NCBI GenBank assembly: GCA_022844045.1 | Contig: JALHMM010000011.1 | Coordinates: forward strand, 12,105-76,104 | DNA length: 64,000 nt | Direction: 5' to 3' | Source: Reyranellaceae bacterium | Lineage (GTDB): Bacteria > Pseudomonadota > Alphaproteobacteria > Reyranellales > Reyranellaceae | Part shown: one piece after another, positions 1 to 8,225 of the stretch | Layout: every line of letters starts with the position of its first letter | How positions within the stretch are numbered: position 1 is the stretch's first letter | Translations under genes and position numbers: made by a program | Notes under the pieces: model-generated | What the model saw: the letters and a program-made list of their open reading frames with translations, nothing else | Told to the model about the DNA's origin: nothing | Database searches by the model: none

Positions 1-185
1 CCCCACCGGGCCCCCCCCCCCCCGACCCTAAGACAGCTCGCAAACCACATGCGATCGTCCTGGGGCGCCTCAGGATTTGCGTTGGTACAAGGTTCTTCTT
101 GTGTGCCTGCGGGTCGAGCGGCATGCATGGGCCGGTTCGGCGTTCGCCGAAGCGTTGCCGCTCGCGCGGCACCTAGGTTCGCCGC

Positions 186-1634
186 ATGACCGTTCTCACC
201 GCCGCCGCCCCGCTGGTCCTCGTCATCGTCCTGCTCGCCAGCGGCCGCTTTGGCGCCCTGGCGGCGGGTGGCGCCGGGCTGGTCGCCACCGTAGCCGCTG
301 CGCTGGCGCTGCGCGGCACCGAGGGCTTTACCGGCTTCGCCGTCGGCCAGACCCTGGTGGGCTCCTGGCTCTCCTGGCAGGTGATCTCGATCGTCGCCGG
401 TGGCGTGTTCTTCTATCGCTGCGTCGCCGGTCGCGCGCCGCCGATATCCGCTGCGCCAACGCCGGCGGCGACGCCCGATCATCGCCGCCTGTACTTCGTC
501 TGCTTCCTGCTCGGTCCCTTCGCCGAATCGGTCACCGGCTTCGGTGTCGGCTACATCATCGCGCTGGCGGCGGTGACGCGGCTGGGCATCGGCGGCGTGC
601 CGGCGCTGCTGTTCGGCCTCTACAGCCAGTCGATGGTGCCGTGGGGCGCGCTGGCGGCGGGCACCACCGTGGGCGGGCTGCTCACCGGCCTGTCGCCGAC
701 GACACTCGGCGCGCTGTGCGGTCTGCTGCAGATGCCAGTGCATCTCGGCTACCTCGCGCTGTTCTGGTTCTTCTGGCGCGGCGTTGGCCCCGCGCCATCC
801 GCCTCGCAGCGCCTCGACGATCTCGTGTGGACCGTCGCCATCGTCGCCGCGGTGTGGGCATCGCATCGGATCATCGATGTCGAGATCGCCGGCGCGGCAC
901 CGCTGGGCGTGCTGGCGGCGCTGCGCTGGCTACGCGACGAGCGACCCGATGGGGCTGCGCTGCGCCGTGCCGCATTGAGCGCCGCGCCCTATGCGGCGCT
1001 GACCATCGCCCTGGTGCTGACGCGTACCGTCGCCCCGCTGCAGACGATGCTGAGGACGCTATGGGCGTGGCAGCCGCTCGCCGGACAGCCGCCGTTTCCG
1101 CCGTTCTACGCGCCGGGCTTCTGGCTGTTCGCGGTCGGCCTGCTGAGCGCGCTGGCGTTGCGCGCGCCGCTGGCGACCGTCGCGCGCACGAGCGCCCGCG
1201 CGGCATGGCGGCCCTGTGTCGTGACCTTGCTGTTTGTCGTAATGGCCGCGTTCTATGTCGCGGCCGGCATGGCGGCGATCATCGCCGATGCATTGTCCGA
1301 CGCCGTCGGGTCATCGGCCGCGCTGGCGACGCCGTTGTTCGCGGCGATCGGCGGCTTTCTCACTGGCAGCGGCTCGGCGTCGAACGCCATGCTGATGCCG
1401 ATGCAGGCGGCGCTCGCCGCCGAGACGCGCCTGCCGCTCGACTGGGTGGCGGCGGTGCAGAACAGCGTCACCACCAACCTCACCATGCTGTCGCCGATCC
1501 GCGTCTCGATGGGCGCGGCGATCCTGGCGCTGGCCGCCGGCGACGGCGCCGTCTACCGCCGCGCCTGGCCGCTGGCGCTGCCGCCGCTGGTCGTTGGCGT
1601 GGCGACGATCCTGGTGCTGCTGATCAAGAGCTGA
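186..1634 (+). CDS. L-lactate permease (LctP) family transporter
   Basis: This 482-residue protein is almost entirely hydrophobic and should span the inner membrane about a dozen times. A GFG-containing segment (SVTGFGVGYIIA, about residue 115) and a late segment with GSASNAMLMPMQ followed by SPIRVSMGAA resemble the conserved blocks of the LctP lactate/glycolate permease family. It is somewhat shorter than the usual 530-560 residues, mainly in the loops. The family takes up 2-hydroxy-carboxylates with protons; the substrate here is inferred, not shown. The ATG has only a weak ribosome-binding site. The gene ends convergently 17 bp from the subtilase gene, and no lactate dehydrogenase lies nearby. 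Confidence 0.8.
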   Translation: MTVLTAAAPLVLVIVLLASGRFGALAAGGAGLVATVAAALALRGTEGFTGFAVGQTLVGSWLSWQVISIVAGGVFFYRCVAGRAPPISAAPTPAATPDHRRLYFVCFLLGPFAESVTGFGVGYIIALAAVTRLGIGGVPALLFGLYSQSMVPWGALAAGTTVGGLLTGLSPTTLGALCGLLQMPVHLGYLALFWFFWRGVGPAPSASQRLDDLVWTVAIVAAVWASHRIIDVEIAGAAPLGVLAALRWLRDERPDGAALRRAALSAAPYAALTIALVLTRTVAPLQTMLRTLWAWQPLAGQPPFPPFYAPGFWLFAVGLLSALALRAPLATVARTSARAAWRPCVVTLLFVVMAAFYVAAGMAAIIADALSDAVGSSAALATPLFAAIGGFLTGSGSASNAMLMPMQAALAAETRLPLDWVAAVQNSVTTNLTMLSPIRVSMGAAILALAAGDGAVYRRAWPLALPPLVVGVATILVLLIKS

Positions 1635-1651
1635 GCGGCGCTCGCCGGCAC

Positions 1652-2719
1652 TCAGTGGATCTCGTTCTCCGCCAGCGCCTTGCTCTCCTTCAGGGAGGAC
1701 AGTGCGGGAAGCGGCGCCTCGATCAGCGCGAGGCAGTCGAGGATGCCGGTCGCGGCCGGCGGCGGCTTCGTGCGCGCCCTGTTGCCGGCGAGTTTCCGTT
1801 TGGTCGATCGCAGCAGGGAGCGGAAGGCCTCGACACGCTTCCAGCCGAGATAGCCACCTTCCGCGAGCGCCATGCCGTGCACGCGCAGCCACATCGCCGC
1901 CGCCGCCGCCACATGCACCGTGGCATAGGACGTTCCATCGCCGTTCCCCGCGACGTCGGTGAACGGTTCGGGATGGCCCAGGACGGCGTTCGGCCGCCGG
2001 ATATCGTCGGCCGGCGCCCAGACATCGATCGAATCGCGGCCAACCTCATAGTCGAAGCACATCTTCATATCGGCGCTGATGCCGCCGACGCCGATCGCCC
2101 GCGAATACCGCCCCGGGTACACGTCGAAGGGCACCAGCTCGGGCGCGTCCTTGGTCTGGCCGCCGGCGCCGACGATGATCACGCCGGCGCCGTAGGCGCG
2201 ATCGACGGCCCGGCCGAGCGCGCGCATCTGCTTGACGTTGCCGAACACCGACTGCACGCCGAGGCTGATCGAGATGACGTCGGCGGCATTGCGCTCGACG
2301 GCATGATCGATGGCCGCCGCGAGGTTCAGGATCGTGCGCCCCGACAGCGCCACGCTGTTGGTGACGCGATAGGGCACCACGGGAACGCTCGGCGCGAGGC
2401 CGACATAGGTACCGGCGAGGTTACCGCACAAGGCGCCGGCGGTGCGGGTGCCATGGCCCGGCGCGTCACCGAGGCCGCCACCGTAGTTGAGCGGATCCAG
2501 CGCCGTGGCGGCGGCCGGTTCCATGTAGTTGACGCCGAGACCGACCAGCAGCGACGGTCGGGCGGAGGCGAGATTGAAGACGGCGTGATGGGTGTAGCCG
2601 GTATCGCAATGGGCGATCAGGACGCCGTCCCAATCGCCGCCGGGTCCCATCGCCTTCTGGACTTCGATCATCGCTTCACGGGCGCGCACGGCGCCCACGT
2701 GCCAACTCGAGCTCGGCAT
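1652..2719 (-). CDS. S8 family (subtilisin-like) serine peptidase without signal peptide
   Basis: The 355-residue protein carries the three catalytic blocks of subtilases in the right order: Asp39 in CDTGYTHH, His89 in GHGTRTAG and Ser264 in DGTSYATVH. The N-terminus begins directly with soluble sequence. There is no secretion signal, and the propeptide is absent or very short, so the enzyme may act inside the cell. The block that normally holds the oxyanion-hole Asn (A-A-G-N in subtilisins) reads GAGGQ here, so the Asn appears to be replaced by Gly. That may lower activity or reflect a local realignment. It stands alone, between a convergent permease gene and an intergenic palindrome. Confidence 0.85.
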   Translation of the reverse strand: MPSSSWHVGAVRAREAMIEVQKAMGPGGDWDGVLIAHCDTGYTHHAVFNLASARPSLLVGLGVNYMEPAAATALDPLNYGGGLGDAPGHGTRTAGALCGNLAGTYVGLAPSVPVVPYRVTNSVALSGRTILNLAAAIDHAVERNAADVISISLGVQSVFGNVKQMRALGRAVDRAYGAGVIIVGAGGQTKDAPELVPFDVYPGRYSRAIGVGGISADMKMCFDYEVGRDSIDVWAPADDIRRPNAVLGHPEPFTDVAGNGDGTSYATVHVAAAAAMWLRVHGMALAEGGYLGWKRVEAFRSLLRSTKRKLAGNRARTKPPPAATGILDCLALIEAPLPALSSLKESKALAENEIH

Positions 2720-2862
2720 GCGCCTCTCCCCTGAATTTGCACGGGGGTTCGATCCACGTGGCGTCGCAGGATGGCACCAGCCGGTTGCGAATCACAACCG
2801 CATTGGCAACCTCGGACGCGGATGACGCGGGCGCCAGAGCGGAGGTCGTTCAGGCACGTCCG

Positions 2863-2931
2863 CTGTCATTCCGAGCGTAGCGAGGAATCTAGGTGTTTCC
2901 CCCAGATTCCTCGCTACGCTCGGAATGACAG
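2863..2931. repeat. Intergenic palindromic repeat, family A, copy 1
   Basis: A perfect inverted repeat with 28-bp arms (2863-2890 and 2904-2931) and a 13-base loop. Its core is CATTCCGAGCGTAGCGAGGA. It lies in the gap between the start of the subtilase gene and the dehydrogenase gene. A related copy with compensating changes lies at 4532-4594. Elements of this kind are dispersed in many genomes and give spurious peptides such as HSERSEESR. There is no T-tract, so it is not an evident terminator. Confidence 0.9.
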
Positions 2932-2989
2932 AGTGATTCCGTCCATGCGGGATACGCTCTAGGGTGCGGCGCTCTCAATGGAGGTTTCT

Positions 2990-3859
2990 ATGGCGAAGGT
3001 CGCGTTTCTCGGTCTCGGTGTGATGGGCTTCCCGATGGCAGGGCATCTGGCGGCCAAGGGCCATGACGTCACGGTCTACAACCGATCCTTCGCCAAGGCC
3101 GAGCAGTGGACGCAGAAGCACAAGGGCACGGCGAAGAAGACGCCGCGCGAGGCGGCCGAGGGCTGCGACATCGTCTTCTGCTGCGTCGGCAACGACGATG
3201 ATGTGCGCGCGGTCGTGCTCGGCAAGGACGGCGCCTTCGCCGGTATGAAGAAGAACGCGATCCTGTTCGACAACACCACCGCCTCGGCCAATGTCGCGCG
3301 CGAGCTCTATGCCGAAGCCAAGAAGCTCGGCCTGCATTTCGTCGACGCGCCGGTTTCGGGCGGCCAGGCCGGCGCCGAGAACGGCCAGCTCGCGGTGATG
3401 TGCGGCGGCGACCAGGAGCCGTTCGATCGCGCCAAGCCGGTGGCCATGAGCTACGCCAAGGCCTGTGAACTGATCGGCCCCTCGGGCTCGGGCCAGCTGA
3501 CCAAGATGATGAACCAGATCTGCGTCGCCGGCGTGGTGCAGGGACTGTCGGAGGCGATCCATCTCGGCATGAAGGCCGGGCTCGACATCGAGAAGGTGAT
3601 GGGCGTGATCTCCAAGGGCGCGGCGCAGAGCTGGCAGATGGAGAATCGTTGGAAGGCCATGGTCGCCGGCAAGTTCGAGTTCGGCTTCGCCGTCGACTGG
3701 ATGCGCAAGGATCTCGGCATCTCGCTGGACGAGGCCAAGCGTCAGGGCGGACGCCTGCCAACGATCGCGCTGATCGACCAGTTCTATGCTCACGTGCAGC
3801 GCCGCGGTGGCGGCCGCTGGGACACGTCGAGCCTGATCCACCTGCTCAACAACGACTGA
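2990..3859 (+). CDS. NAD(P)-dependent beta-hydroxyacid dehydrogenase (3-hydroxyisobutyrate dehydrogenase family)
   Basis: This 289-residue protein has the N-terminal Rossmann motif GLGVMGFPMAGHL (residues about 7-19), the substrate-binding block DAPVSGGQAGAENG (about 120-134) and the catalytic-lysine block QLTKMMNQ (about 170). These define the 3-hydroxyisobutyrate / tartronate-semialdehyde reductase family of cytosolic oxidoreductases, and the length is typical. I chose the ATG at 2990 because GGAGG at 2980-2984 sits at ideal spacing; an in-frame ATG at 2978 overlaps that site. The GST gene follows 9 bp downstream, so the two are probably co-transcribed. The exact substrate cannot be read from sequence. 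Confidence 0.92.
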   Translation: MAKVAFLGLGVMGFPMAGHLAAKGHDVTVYNRSFAKAEQWTQKHKGTAKKTPREAAEGCDIVFCCVGNDDDVRAVVLGKDGAFAGMKKNAILFDNTTASANVARELYAEAKKLGLHFVDAPVSGGQAGAENGQLAVMCGGDQEPFDRAKPVAMSYAKACELIGPSGSGQLTKMMNQICVAGVVQGLSEAIHLGMKAGLDIEKVMGVISKGAAQSWQMENRWKAMVAGKFEFGFAVDWMRKDLGISLDEAKRQGGRLPTIALIDQFYAHVQRRGGGRWDTSSLIHLLNND

Positions 3860-3868
3860 GGTGGCACG

Positions 3869-4501
3869 ATGTATCGCCTGTTCGGACGCACCGGCTGGGG
3901 CTCGGCGCTGATCGAGGCGCAGCTGGTGTGGTATGGCCGGCCCTTCACGTTCGAGGAGGTCGGCGATCTCTTCAAGTCGGCGGAGGCGCGCGAGAAGCTC
4001 GCGCGCATCAATCCGCTGGCGCAGGTGCCGACATTGGTGCTGCCCGACGGCACGCTGATGACCGAAAGCGCGGCGATCACGATCCTGCTGGCCGACGACG
4101 CGCCCGCCGATCGCACGCTGGCGCCACCGGCGGGAACGACGGAGCGCGCGGTGTTCCTGCGCTGGCTGGTGTTCCTGGTCGCCAACATCTACCCGACCTT
4201 CACCGTCGCCGACGACACGAGTCGCTGGCTCACCGGTGAAGCGCCGCAGAAGGAGCTGCGTGATCGCTTCGGCGATTACCGTCTGCGTCTGTGGCGGCAG
4301 GTGGAGTCGTCGCTGGGCGACGGGCCGTGGTTCCTTGGCGAGCGCTTCAGCGCGCTCGACCTTTACATCGCGGTCATGACCCGCTGGACACCGCGGCGCC
4401 CCTGGTTCGCCGCGGCGACGCCGAAGCTCACCGCCATCGCCACGCGCACCGACGCGGTGCCTGAGCTGGCCGCGGTGCTGAAGCGCAACTTCCCGGGCTA
4501 G
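3869..4501 (+). CDS. Glutathione S-transferase family protein
   Basis: The 210-residue protein has an N-terminal thioredoxin-like domain. It includes the cis-proline region PLAQVPTLVLPDG (about residues 50-62) followed by MTESAAITILLAD, the glutathione-binding Glu/Ser pair of the family. An all-helical C-terminal domain follows, with the typical FSALDLYIAVMTRW segment. This is the usual cytosolic GST layout; the transferase substrate is unknown. It lies 9 bp after the hydroxyacid dehydrogenase gene on the same strand. Its C-terminal segment is repeated as a detached fragment near 5727-5884. Confidence 0.9.
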   Translation: MYRLFGRTGWGSALIEAQLVWYGRPFTFEEVGDLFKSAEAREKLARINPLAQVPTLVLPDGTLMTESAAITILLADDAPADRTLAPPAGTTERAVFLRWLVFLVANIYPTFTVADDTSRWLTGEAPQKELRDRFGDYRLRLWRQVESSLGDGPWFLGERFSALDLYIAVMTRWTPRRPWFAAATPKLTAIATRTDAVPELAAVLKRNFPG

Positions 4502-4531
4502 AGCGGCGAGCTTGAAATCTGCGCCACCCTG

Positions 4532-4594
4532 TCATCCCGAGCAAAGCGAGGGATCTAGGGAAAATGCCTAGATCCCTCGCTTTGCACGGGATGA
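4532..4594. repeat. Intergenic palindromic repeat, family A, copy 2
   Basis: Inverted repeat with 28-base arms (4532-4559 and 4567-4594), one mismatched pair and a 7-base loop. The arms match copy 1 at 2863-2931 in frame of the palindrome, but differ at several positions that change together in both arms (for example GCGTAGC to GCAAAGC with the matching GCTTTGC). It lies just after the GST stop codon and could end its transcript, but it has no T-tract. Confidence 0.88.
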
Positions 4595-4703
4595 TGGGAG
4601 CGTCCGATTGACCGCTCGATGCTCTAACGCGCCGCACGCCCGGCCCGACGACGGTTTGGGATGGGCGTATGCTCGACGAGCGGCCTTCGACGCACTGTCC
4701 CAT

Positions 4704-5639
4704 TTACTGCGCTCCAGGATCGAGAGGCGTGTGCCTCGACGAAAGGGAGGCGACAAATTCGCGCCGCCGCTTCAAGCCCATGACGATGCCAACGCCCATC
4801 CCGCTCGCGATGAGCACGAGGCTCAGGATGGGGACCGCGATCGAGGTGCGCGCGAAAAAGACGTTGAGCAGGGTCCCGACAAAGCAGATCGCGAAGCCAG
4901 GTATCATCCCGCGGCTGAAGGCCAGGGTTGCCTGTTTTCTTTCGTCTTCATTCAGCGCTTTCGCCGGATAGGTTCCCGCCTCCTGTCGCGGGATCGCATC
5001 GACGGAACCTGAGACTTGGCTGGTTCCCTGCGTTGCCTGTCCAGACGCGAAGGCTGTCGGTCTCGCGCTGTCGGACGCAGTGCCGGGCAGCTTAGCCTCG
5101 CGGGCCGAGTTCAGCGTGATGGCGGCCGCCGCTATCGCGGCGATCAGTCCCAAGGCCAGGCTGCCAAGGAAGGACAGCAGGTGCCCCGGCGACCAGGTGA
5201 TCCAGCGCACGAAGGAAGCGGATGGATTGCCGGTCCGCCAGTCCAGCACCTCGAAAGGAATGTCCTTGATGAAGAATCCACAGAGATACCAGGCCGCGAG
5301 CACCAGCAGGCCCAGCGCCGGGTTCAGGACGACGCCTCGCGCGCGTCGTGCGAGGAAGAAGCCGGCGGCCAGCGCGATCAAACCAAGAGCACAAAGCATC
5401 GCCGTATAGAGCCCAGTGCCGCTTCGCAGGTAGTCATCGAGCCGGCGCACACTGAAGTACTGCTCGACCCTGCCGCCATTACCCCAGTCGATGACGACGC
5501 CGTAGAACCACGCCATCCCGGGCAGCAGCGGCCCGATCACCGTGGCACCCGACGCCAACGGTTTGCGTCGGCTCGCCGCCAGCACGACAGAGAGCAAGGC
5601 CGCGGCGCCAAACAGGGCGAGGAACAACAATCCTTTCAT
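4704..5639 (-). CDS. Polytopic membrane protein of unknown function
   Basis: I do not recognise a family. The 311-residue protein starts with a membrane segment (MKGLLFLALFGAAALLSV), a second follows near GPLLPGMAWFYGVVIDW, and two more lie around MLCALGLIALAAGFFLA and LLVLAAWYLCGFF. A fifth follows after residue 150, then a Ser/Thr/Gln-rich soluble linker, then two helices at the C-terminus (IPGFAICFVGTLLNVFF and ILSLVLIASGMGVGIVMG). The ATG at 5639 is preceded by GGGGGAG; a GTG 27 bp upstream is possible. It sits on the opposite strand between an intact GST gene and a detached GST fragment. No function is claimed. Confidence 0.7.
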   Translation of the reverse strand: MKGLLFLALFGAAALLSVVLAASRRKPLASGATVIGPLLPGMAWFYGVVIDWGNGGRVEQYFSVRRLDDYLRSGTGLYTAMLCALGLIALAAGFFLARRARGVVLNPALGLLVLAAWYLCGFFIKDIPFEVLDWRTGNPSASFVRWITWSPGHLLSFLGSLALGLIAAIAAAAITLNSAREAKLPGTASDSARPTAFASGQATQGTSQVSGSVDAIPRQEAGTYPAKALNEDERKQATLAFSRGMIPGFAICFVGTLLNVFFARTSIAVPILSLVLIASGMGVGIVMGLKRRREFVASLSSRHTPLDPGAQ

Positions 5640-5726
5640 GCGCTCCCCCGTCACTTCCTCGGGCACTATGCGATCGTATCAGAGCGGCGGACTTCGATAT
5701 GGTGCGCACCGAATTCGGTCGAGAAT

Positions 5727-5884
5727 CGCTCCGGAGCCTCGATCTCGACATCGCGATCATGAACCGCTCGACACCGCGGCGTCCGTGGTTCGTTGAGACT
5801 ACGCCCAGACTCAGCGCCATCGCCACGCGCACCGACGCGGTGGCCGAACTGGCGGCGGTGCCGAGGCGCAACTTCCCAAAGTAA
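5727..5884 (+). pseudogene. Detached C-terminal fragment of a glutathione S-transferase
   Basis: Translation gives STPRRPWFVETTPRLSAI, then TRTDAV and RRNFP, and a stop. This follows the last 50 or so residues of the intact GST at 3869-4501 (WTPRRPWFAAATPKLTAI, TRTDAV, KRNFP). A 28-nt run is identical between the two (4432-4459 and 5815-5842). There is no N-terminal thioredoxin domain, so this is a remnant and not a working gene. It shows that the GST locus was duplicated or rearranged, with the membrane-protein gene now lying between the two copies. Confidence 0.8.
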
Positions 5885-5890
5885 CCCGAC

Positions 5891-5940
5891 CTCATGCTGA
5901 GGAGGCCGCTTCAGCGGCCGTCTCGAAGCATGGGCAACAA
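5891..5940. repeat. Intergenic palindromic repeat, family B, copy 1
   Basis: The segment has an inner hairpin GGCCGCT-TC-AGCGGCC (5904-5919), flanked by CATGCT and AGCATG (5893-5898 and 5927-5932). Its reverse complement closely matches 15309-15354, and a more diverged copy lies at 15243-15291. It is a dispersed element lying directly after the GST remnant. Confidence 0.8.
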
Positions 5941-5965
5941 GCACCGCGCCAGTGAGCTGACTTCA

Positions 5966-5986
5966 CCTTCCCCTGGAGGGGGAAGG
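5966..5986. repeat. Short GC hairpin downstream of the ACT-domain gene
   Basis: CCTTCCCC and GGGGAAGG form an 8-bp stem around a 5-base loop. It lies about 20 bp beyond the stop of the minus-strand ACT-domain gene and could act as a weak terminator. There is no T-run on either side, so the role is uncertain. Confidence 0.45.
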
Positions 5987-6006
5987 GAGCATGATCCGAT
6001 CTGGCC

Positions 6007-6315
6007 CTACCGCGCCGAGGACGTCACGTCGAAGACGCCGACGAGCTGCGTCAGGCAGCGCGCGACGTGGTCTGCGGTGTCGGCGTCGAGGCCGGCGACC
6101 TGGAGATCGACGGTCATCACCTCGGCGTCGGGCGTGCGCGGTGTGCCTTCGAGCACCGCGTGCACGCGCAACGGTACCAGGCCGCGCTTGGCGATCAGAT
6201 CGAGGACGCGCGGCAGCAGGCCGGGCGAGGGATCGGCGGCGACAGCGAAGCAGTGCACGTCGCTATTGGAACGGAAACTGGAAGGGGACGGCTCAGCGGC
6301 CGTGACGGACAACAT
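6007..6315 (-). CDS. Small ACT-domain protein (IlvM/IlvH-like)
   Basis: This is a 102-residue protein made of one ACT-like fold: a first strand with FAVAADPSPGLLPRVLDLIA, the turn AKRGLVPLRVHAV, then VMTVDLQVAGLD and the helix TADHVARCLTQLVGVFDV. This resembles the regulatory small subunit of acetolactate synthase (IlvM type) and stand-alone ACT amino-acid sensors. I chose the ATG at 6315 because GGGAG lies 8 bases upstream; start codons at 6330 (ATG) and 6336 (TTG) lack such a site. No acetolactate synthase catalytic gene is adjacent, although two TPP enzymes of that superfamily occur elsewhere in the window. A role as a partner or sensor is inference. Confidence 0.68.
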   Translation of the reverse strand: MLSVTAAEPSPSSFRSNSDVHCFAVAADPSPGLLPRVLDLIAKRGLVPLRVHAVLEGTPRTPDAEVMTVDLQVAGLDADTADHVARCLTQLVGVFDVTSSAR

Positions 6316-6470
6316 GGCGGGGACTCCCATCGGCAAAGGCGAACATCAGCGCGGCCCGGCCCTCGACAAGGGCCGGGTGGCTAATTCGCCGCCGAAGGAG
6401 CGTCATCCGAGACATGAAAGAAAATTACCACGCGGGCGCGTGTCTGGCCAGTCCGTCTAACGGGCTCGGT

Positions 6471-6659
6471 CTAACGAGACAGAGCCACGAGCCCGACGCA
6501 GACGGCCAGCATCGCCAGGAACACACCCGTGCCGACGAAGTGGCGCCATGCCCTGCGCGTGCGATCCCACATCGTGCGCCGCCGACGCGGCGCCACCGTC
6601 ATCGTATTGAACAACGCGTCAGCCGGCATCCCATCATGGGCTGTGTCGGGCGCGCTCAT
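6471..6659 (-). CDS. Small single-pass membrane protein
   Basis: The 62-residue protein has a polar N-terminus, an Arg-rich stretch (PRRRRTMWDRTRRAW) and one C-terminal membrane helix (FVGTGVFLAMLAVCVGLVAL). By the positive-inside rule the N-terminus should face the cytoplasm. TGAGG lies upstream of the ATG at a usable distance. No family is recognised. The gene precedes the ACT-domain gene on the same strand with a gap of about 155 bp. Confidence 0.5.
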   Translation of the reverse strand: MSAPDTAHDGMPADALFNTMTVAPRRRRTMWDRTRRAWRHFVGTGVFLAMLAVCVGLVALSR

Positions 6660-7071
6660 GATCGCCTCAGCGGAAGGCCGCGCTCAGTCGCACGCTGATA
6701 TCGCGCAGCGCGCAACGAAGGTCCCAAGCGAGGTCATGCCACAAATCACGAATAGCGTTCATGGATTTTCCAGCCCCCAACCCTACAAATCCAGTGTCGC
6801 GCGTTTCCTCCGTGATGAAATCATGAATAATTTAGCTACTATAATTCAAAGGCTTATAAGATATTTTTAGAGTTTCAATGGGGCCAAGGGGCCAATTATC
6901 AGCAGTGGATTCGCATATAGGTTCAAGTCGTTATGAACCAATTGAAAAGTGCGGACTGATCATCGGTGATTCGGGCTCGCTCCCTACCAGATGTAGCGGT
7001 GCTATCCGCTCGCTTGCGATCGAGACAAGGCGCAGCCATGCTCCGCCGGCGTTCGATACAGGGATGGGGCG
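6660..7071. other. 412-bp intergenic region with an AT-rich core
   Basis: No gene is evident. The stretch from about 6810 to 6960 is strikingly AT-rich compared with its surroundings and includes TATAAT at 6840-6845, but no convincing -35 partner. It probably carries promoter elements for the divergently placed small membrane protein (minus) and creatininase gene (plus). Confidence 0.5.
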
Positions 7072-7815
7072 ATGCGGCTGCAACTGGTGACCTGGCACGA
7101 TGTCGAGGCGTATCTCAAGAAGAGCACCGGCATCATCATCCCGATCGGCTCGACCGAGCAGCACGGGCCCAACGGCCTGGTCGGCACCGACGCGCTGACG
7201 GCGGAATTCGTCGCCCAGGGTGTCGGCGAGAAGCTCGGCGCGCTGGTGGCGCCGACCATCTCGGTCGGCATGGCGCAGCACCACCTCGACTTCCCGGGCT
7301 CGATGACCTTGCGGCCCTCGACCCTGATCGCCGTGGTGCGCGACAACATCCAGTCGCTGGTGCGCCACGGCTTCACCCGCTTCTTCTTCGTCAACGGCCA
7401 TGGCGGCAACATCGCCACGGTGACGGCGGCGTTCTCCGAGATCTACGCCGAGCGCTCGCTGGTGCGCGGCAGCAACGCGCCCTCGGTGAAGTGCAAGCTG
7501 CGCAACTGGTGGGAGGGACCCGGCATCCGCGCGCTGTCGCGGGAGCTGTATGGCAACGCCGAAGGCAGCCACGCGACGCCGAGCGAGGTGTCGATGACAT
7601 TCTACATGTACCCGCAGACCGAGAAGAAGGTGCCGATGTCGCCGGAGGTGGCGCCCAATGGCGGCTTCGCCGACGCCGAGGATTATCGCCGCGCGTTTCC
7701 GGATGGCCGCATCGGCTCGAACCCGAACCTGTCGACGGCGGCGCACGGCAAGCGCATCTACGAGACCGCCGTCGAGGAAGTCGCCAAGGACTATCTCGCC
7801 TTCACCGCGAATTGA
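7072..7815 (+). CDS. Creatininase family protein
   Basis: The 247-residue protein shows the metal-binding signature of creatininase-type amidohydrolases: GSTEQHGPNGLVGTD (about residues 25-39), in which Glu, His and Asp bind metal, and FVNGHGGN (about 106-113). The family includes creatininase, formamide hydrolases of flavin/riboflavin metabolism and the MftE peptidase. Nothing in the sequence picks one, so the substrate is unknown. The start follows GGGATGGGGCG. The SnoaL-like gene begins 18 bp downstream and is probably in the same transcript. Confidence 0.88.
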   Translation: MRLQLVTWHDVEAYLKKSTGIIIPIGSTEQHGPNGLVGTDALTAEFVAQGVGEKLGALVAPTISVGMAQHHLDFPGSMTLRPSTLIAVVRDNIQSLVRHGFTRFFFVNGHGGNIATVTAAFSEIYAERSLVRGSNAPSVKCKLRNWWEGPGIRALSRELYGNAEGSHATPSEVSMTFYMYPQTEKKVPMSPEVAPNGGFADAEDYRRAFPDGRIGSNPNLSTAAHGKRIYETAVEEVAKDYLAFTAN

Positions 7816-7833
7816 GCTCAGGAGGAGACCCGC

Positions 7834-8223
7834 ATGACGCCCAATGCCGAGCAACGCGACGCGATCTTCCGCGCCTTCGGTCGCGCCTTCTTCAAGCAGG
7901 ACATGGAAGCGATGTACGACGTGGTGACGCCGGACTTCACCTGGACATTGCTGGCCAATGGAACCTTGCGCACGCTCGACACGCGCGAGAAGGTCGCGGC
8001 GTTCTTTGTCGAGCGCAAGGGTCAGGTCGAGAACGTGCGTTTCGCCGACGTGGTCTATCACCACGCGCCGGAGGCCTCGTTCATGACCTTCAAGATGACG
8101 GGCACCGACAAGGCCACCGGCCAGCCTTTCGCGTCGGTGGGTGTCGAGCGCTACACCTTCCGCGACGGCAGGCTGGCGGTGAAGGACGTCTATGTCAGGC
8201 CGGCGGACGCCGCCGGCGGCTGA
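7834..8223 (+). CDS. SnoaL / NTF2-like fold protein
   Basis: The 129-residue protein fits the cone-shaped NTF2/SnoaL fold. It has an N-terminal helix pair (AIFRAFGRAFFKQDMEAMYD), then TPDFTWTLLANG, a central LDTREKVAAFF helix, and closing strands (FASVGVERYTFRDGRLAV). Such proteins are small isomerases, hydrolases or ligand-binding proteins; no catalytic set is identifiable. A strong AGGAGGA site precedes the ATG. It follows the creatininase-family gene closely, which suggests a shared substrate. Confidence 0.8.
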   Translation: MTPNAEQRDAIFRAFGRAFFKQDMEAMYDVVTPDFTWTLLANGTLRTLDTREKVAAFFVERKGQVENVRFADVVYHHAPEASFMTFKMTGTDKATGQPFASVGVERYTFRDGRLAVKDVYVRPADAAGG

Positions 8224-8225
8224 CC

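Noticed and set aside
11-23. Run of 13 C residues at the left edge
   Set aside because: It could be real or an end-of-contig artefact; there is nothing around it to interpret.
77-2734. An open frame of 885 codons covering the permease and subtilase genes
   Set aside because: It is Arg/Ala-rich nonsense that overlaps two recognisable genes in other frames; long shadow frames are expected at this GC content.
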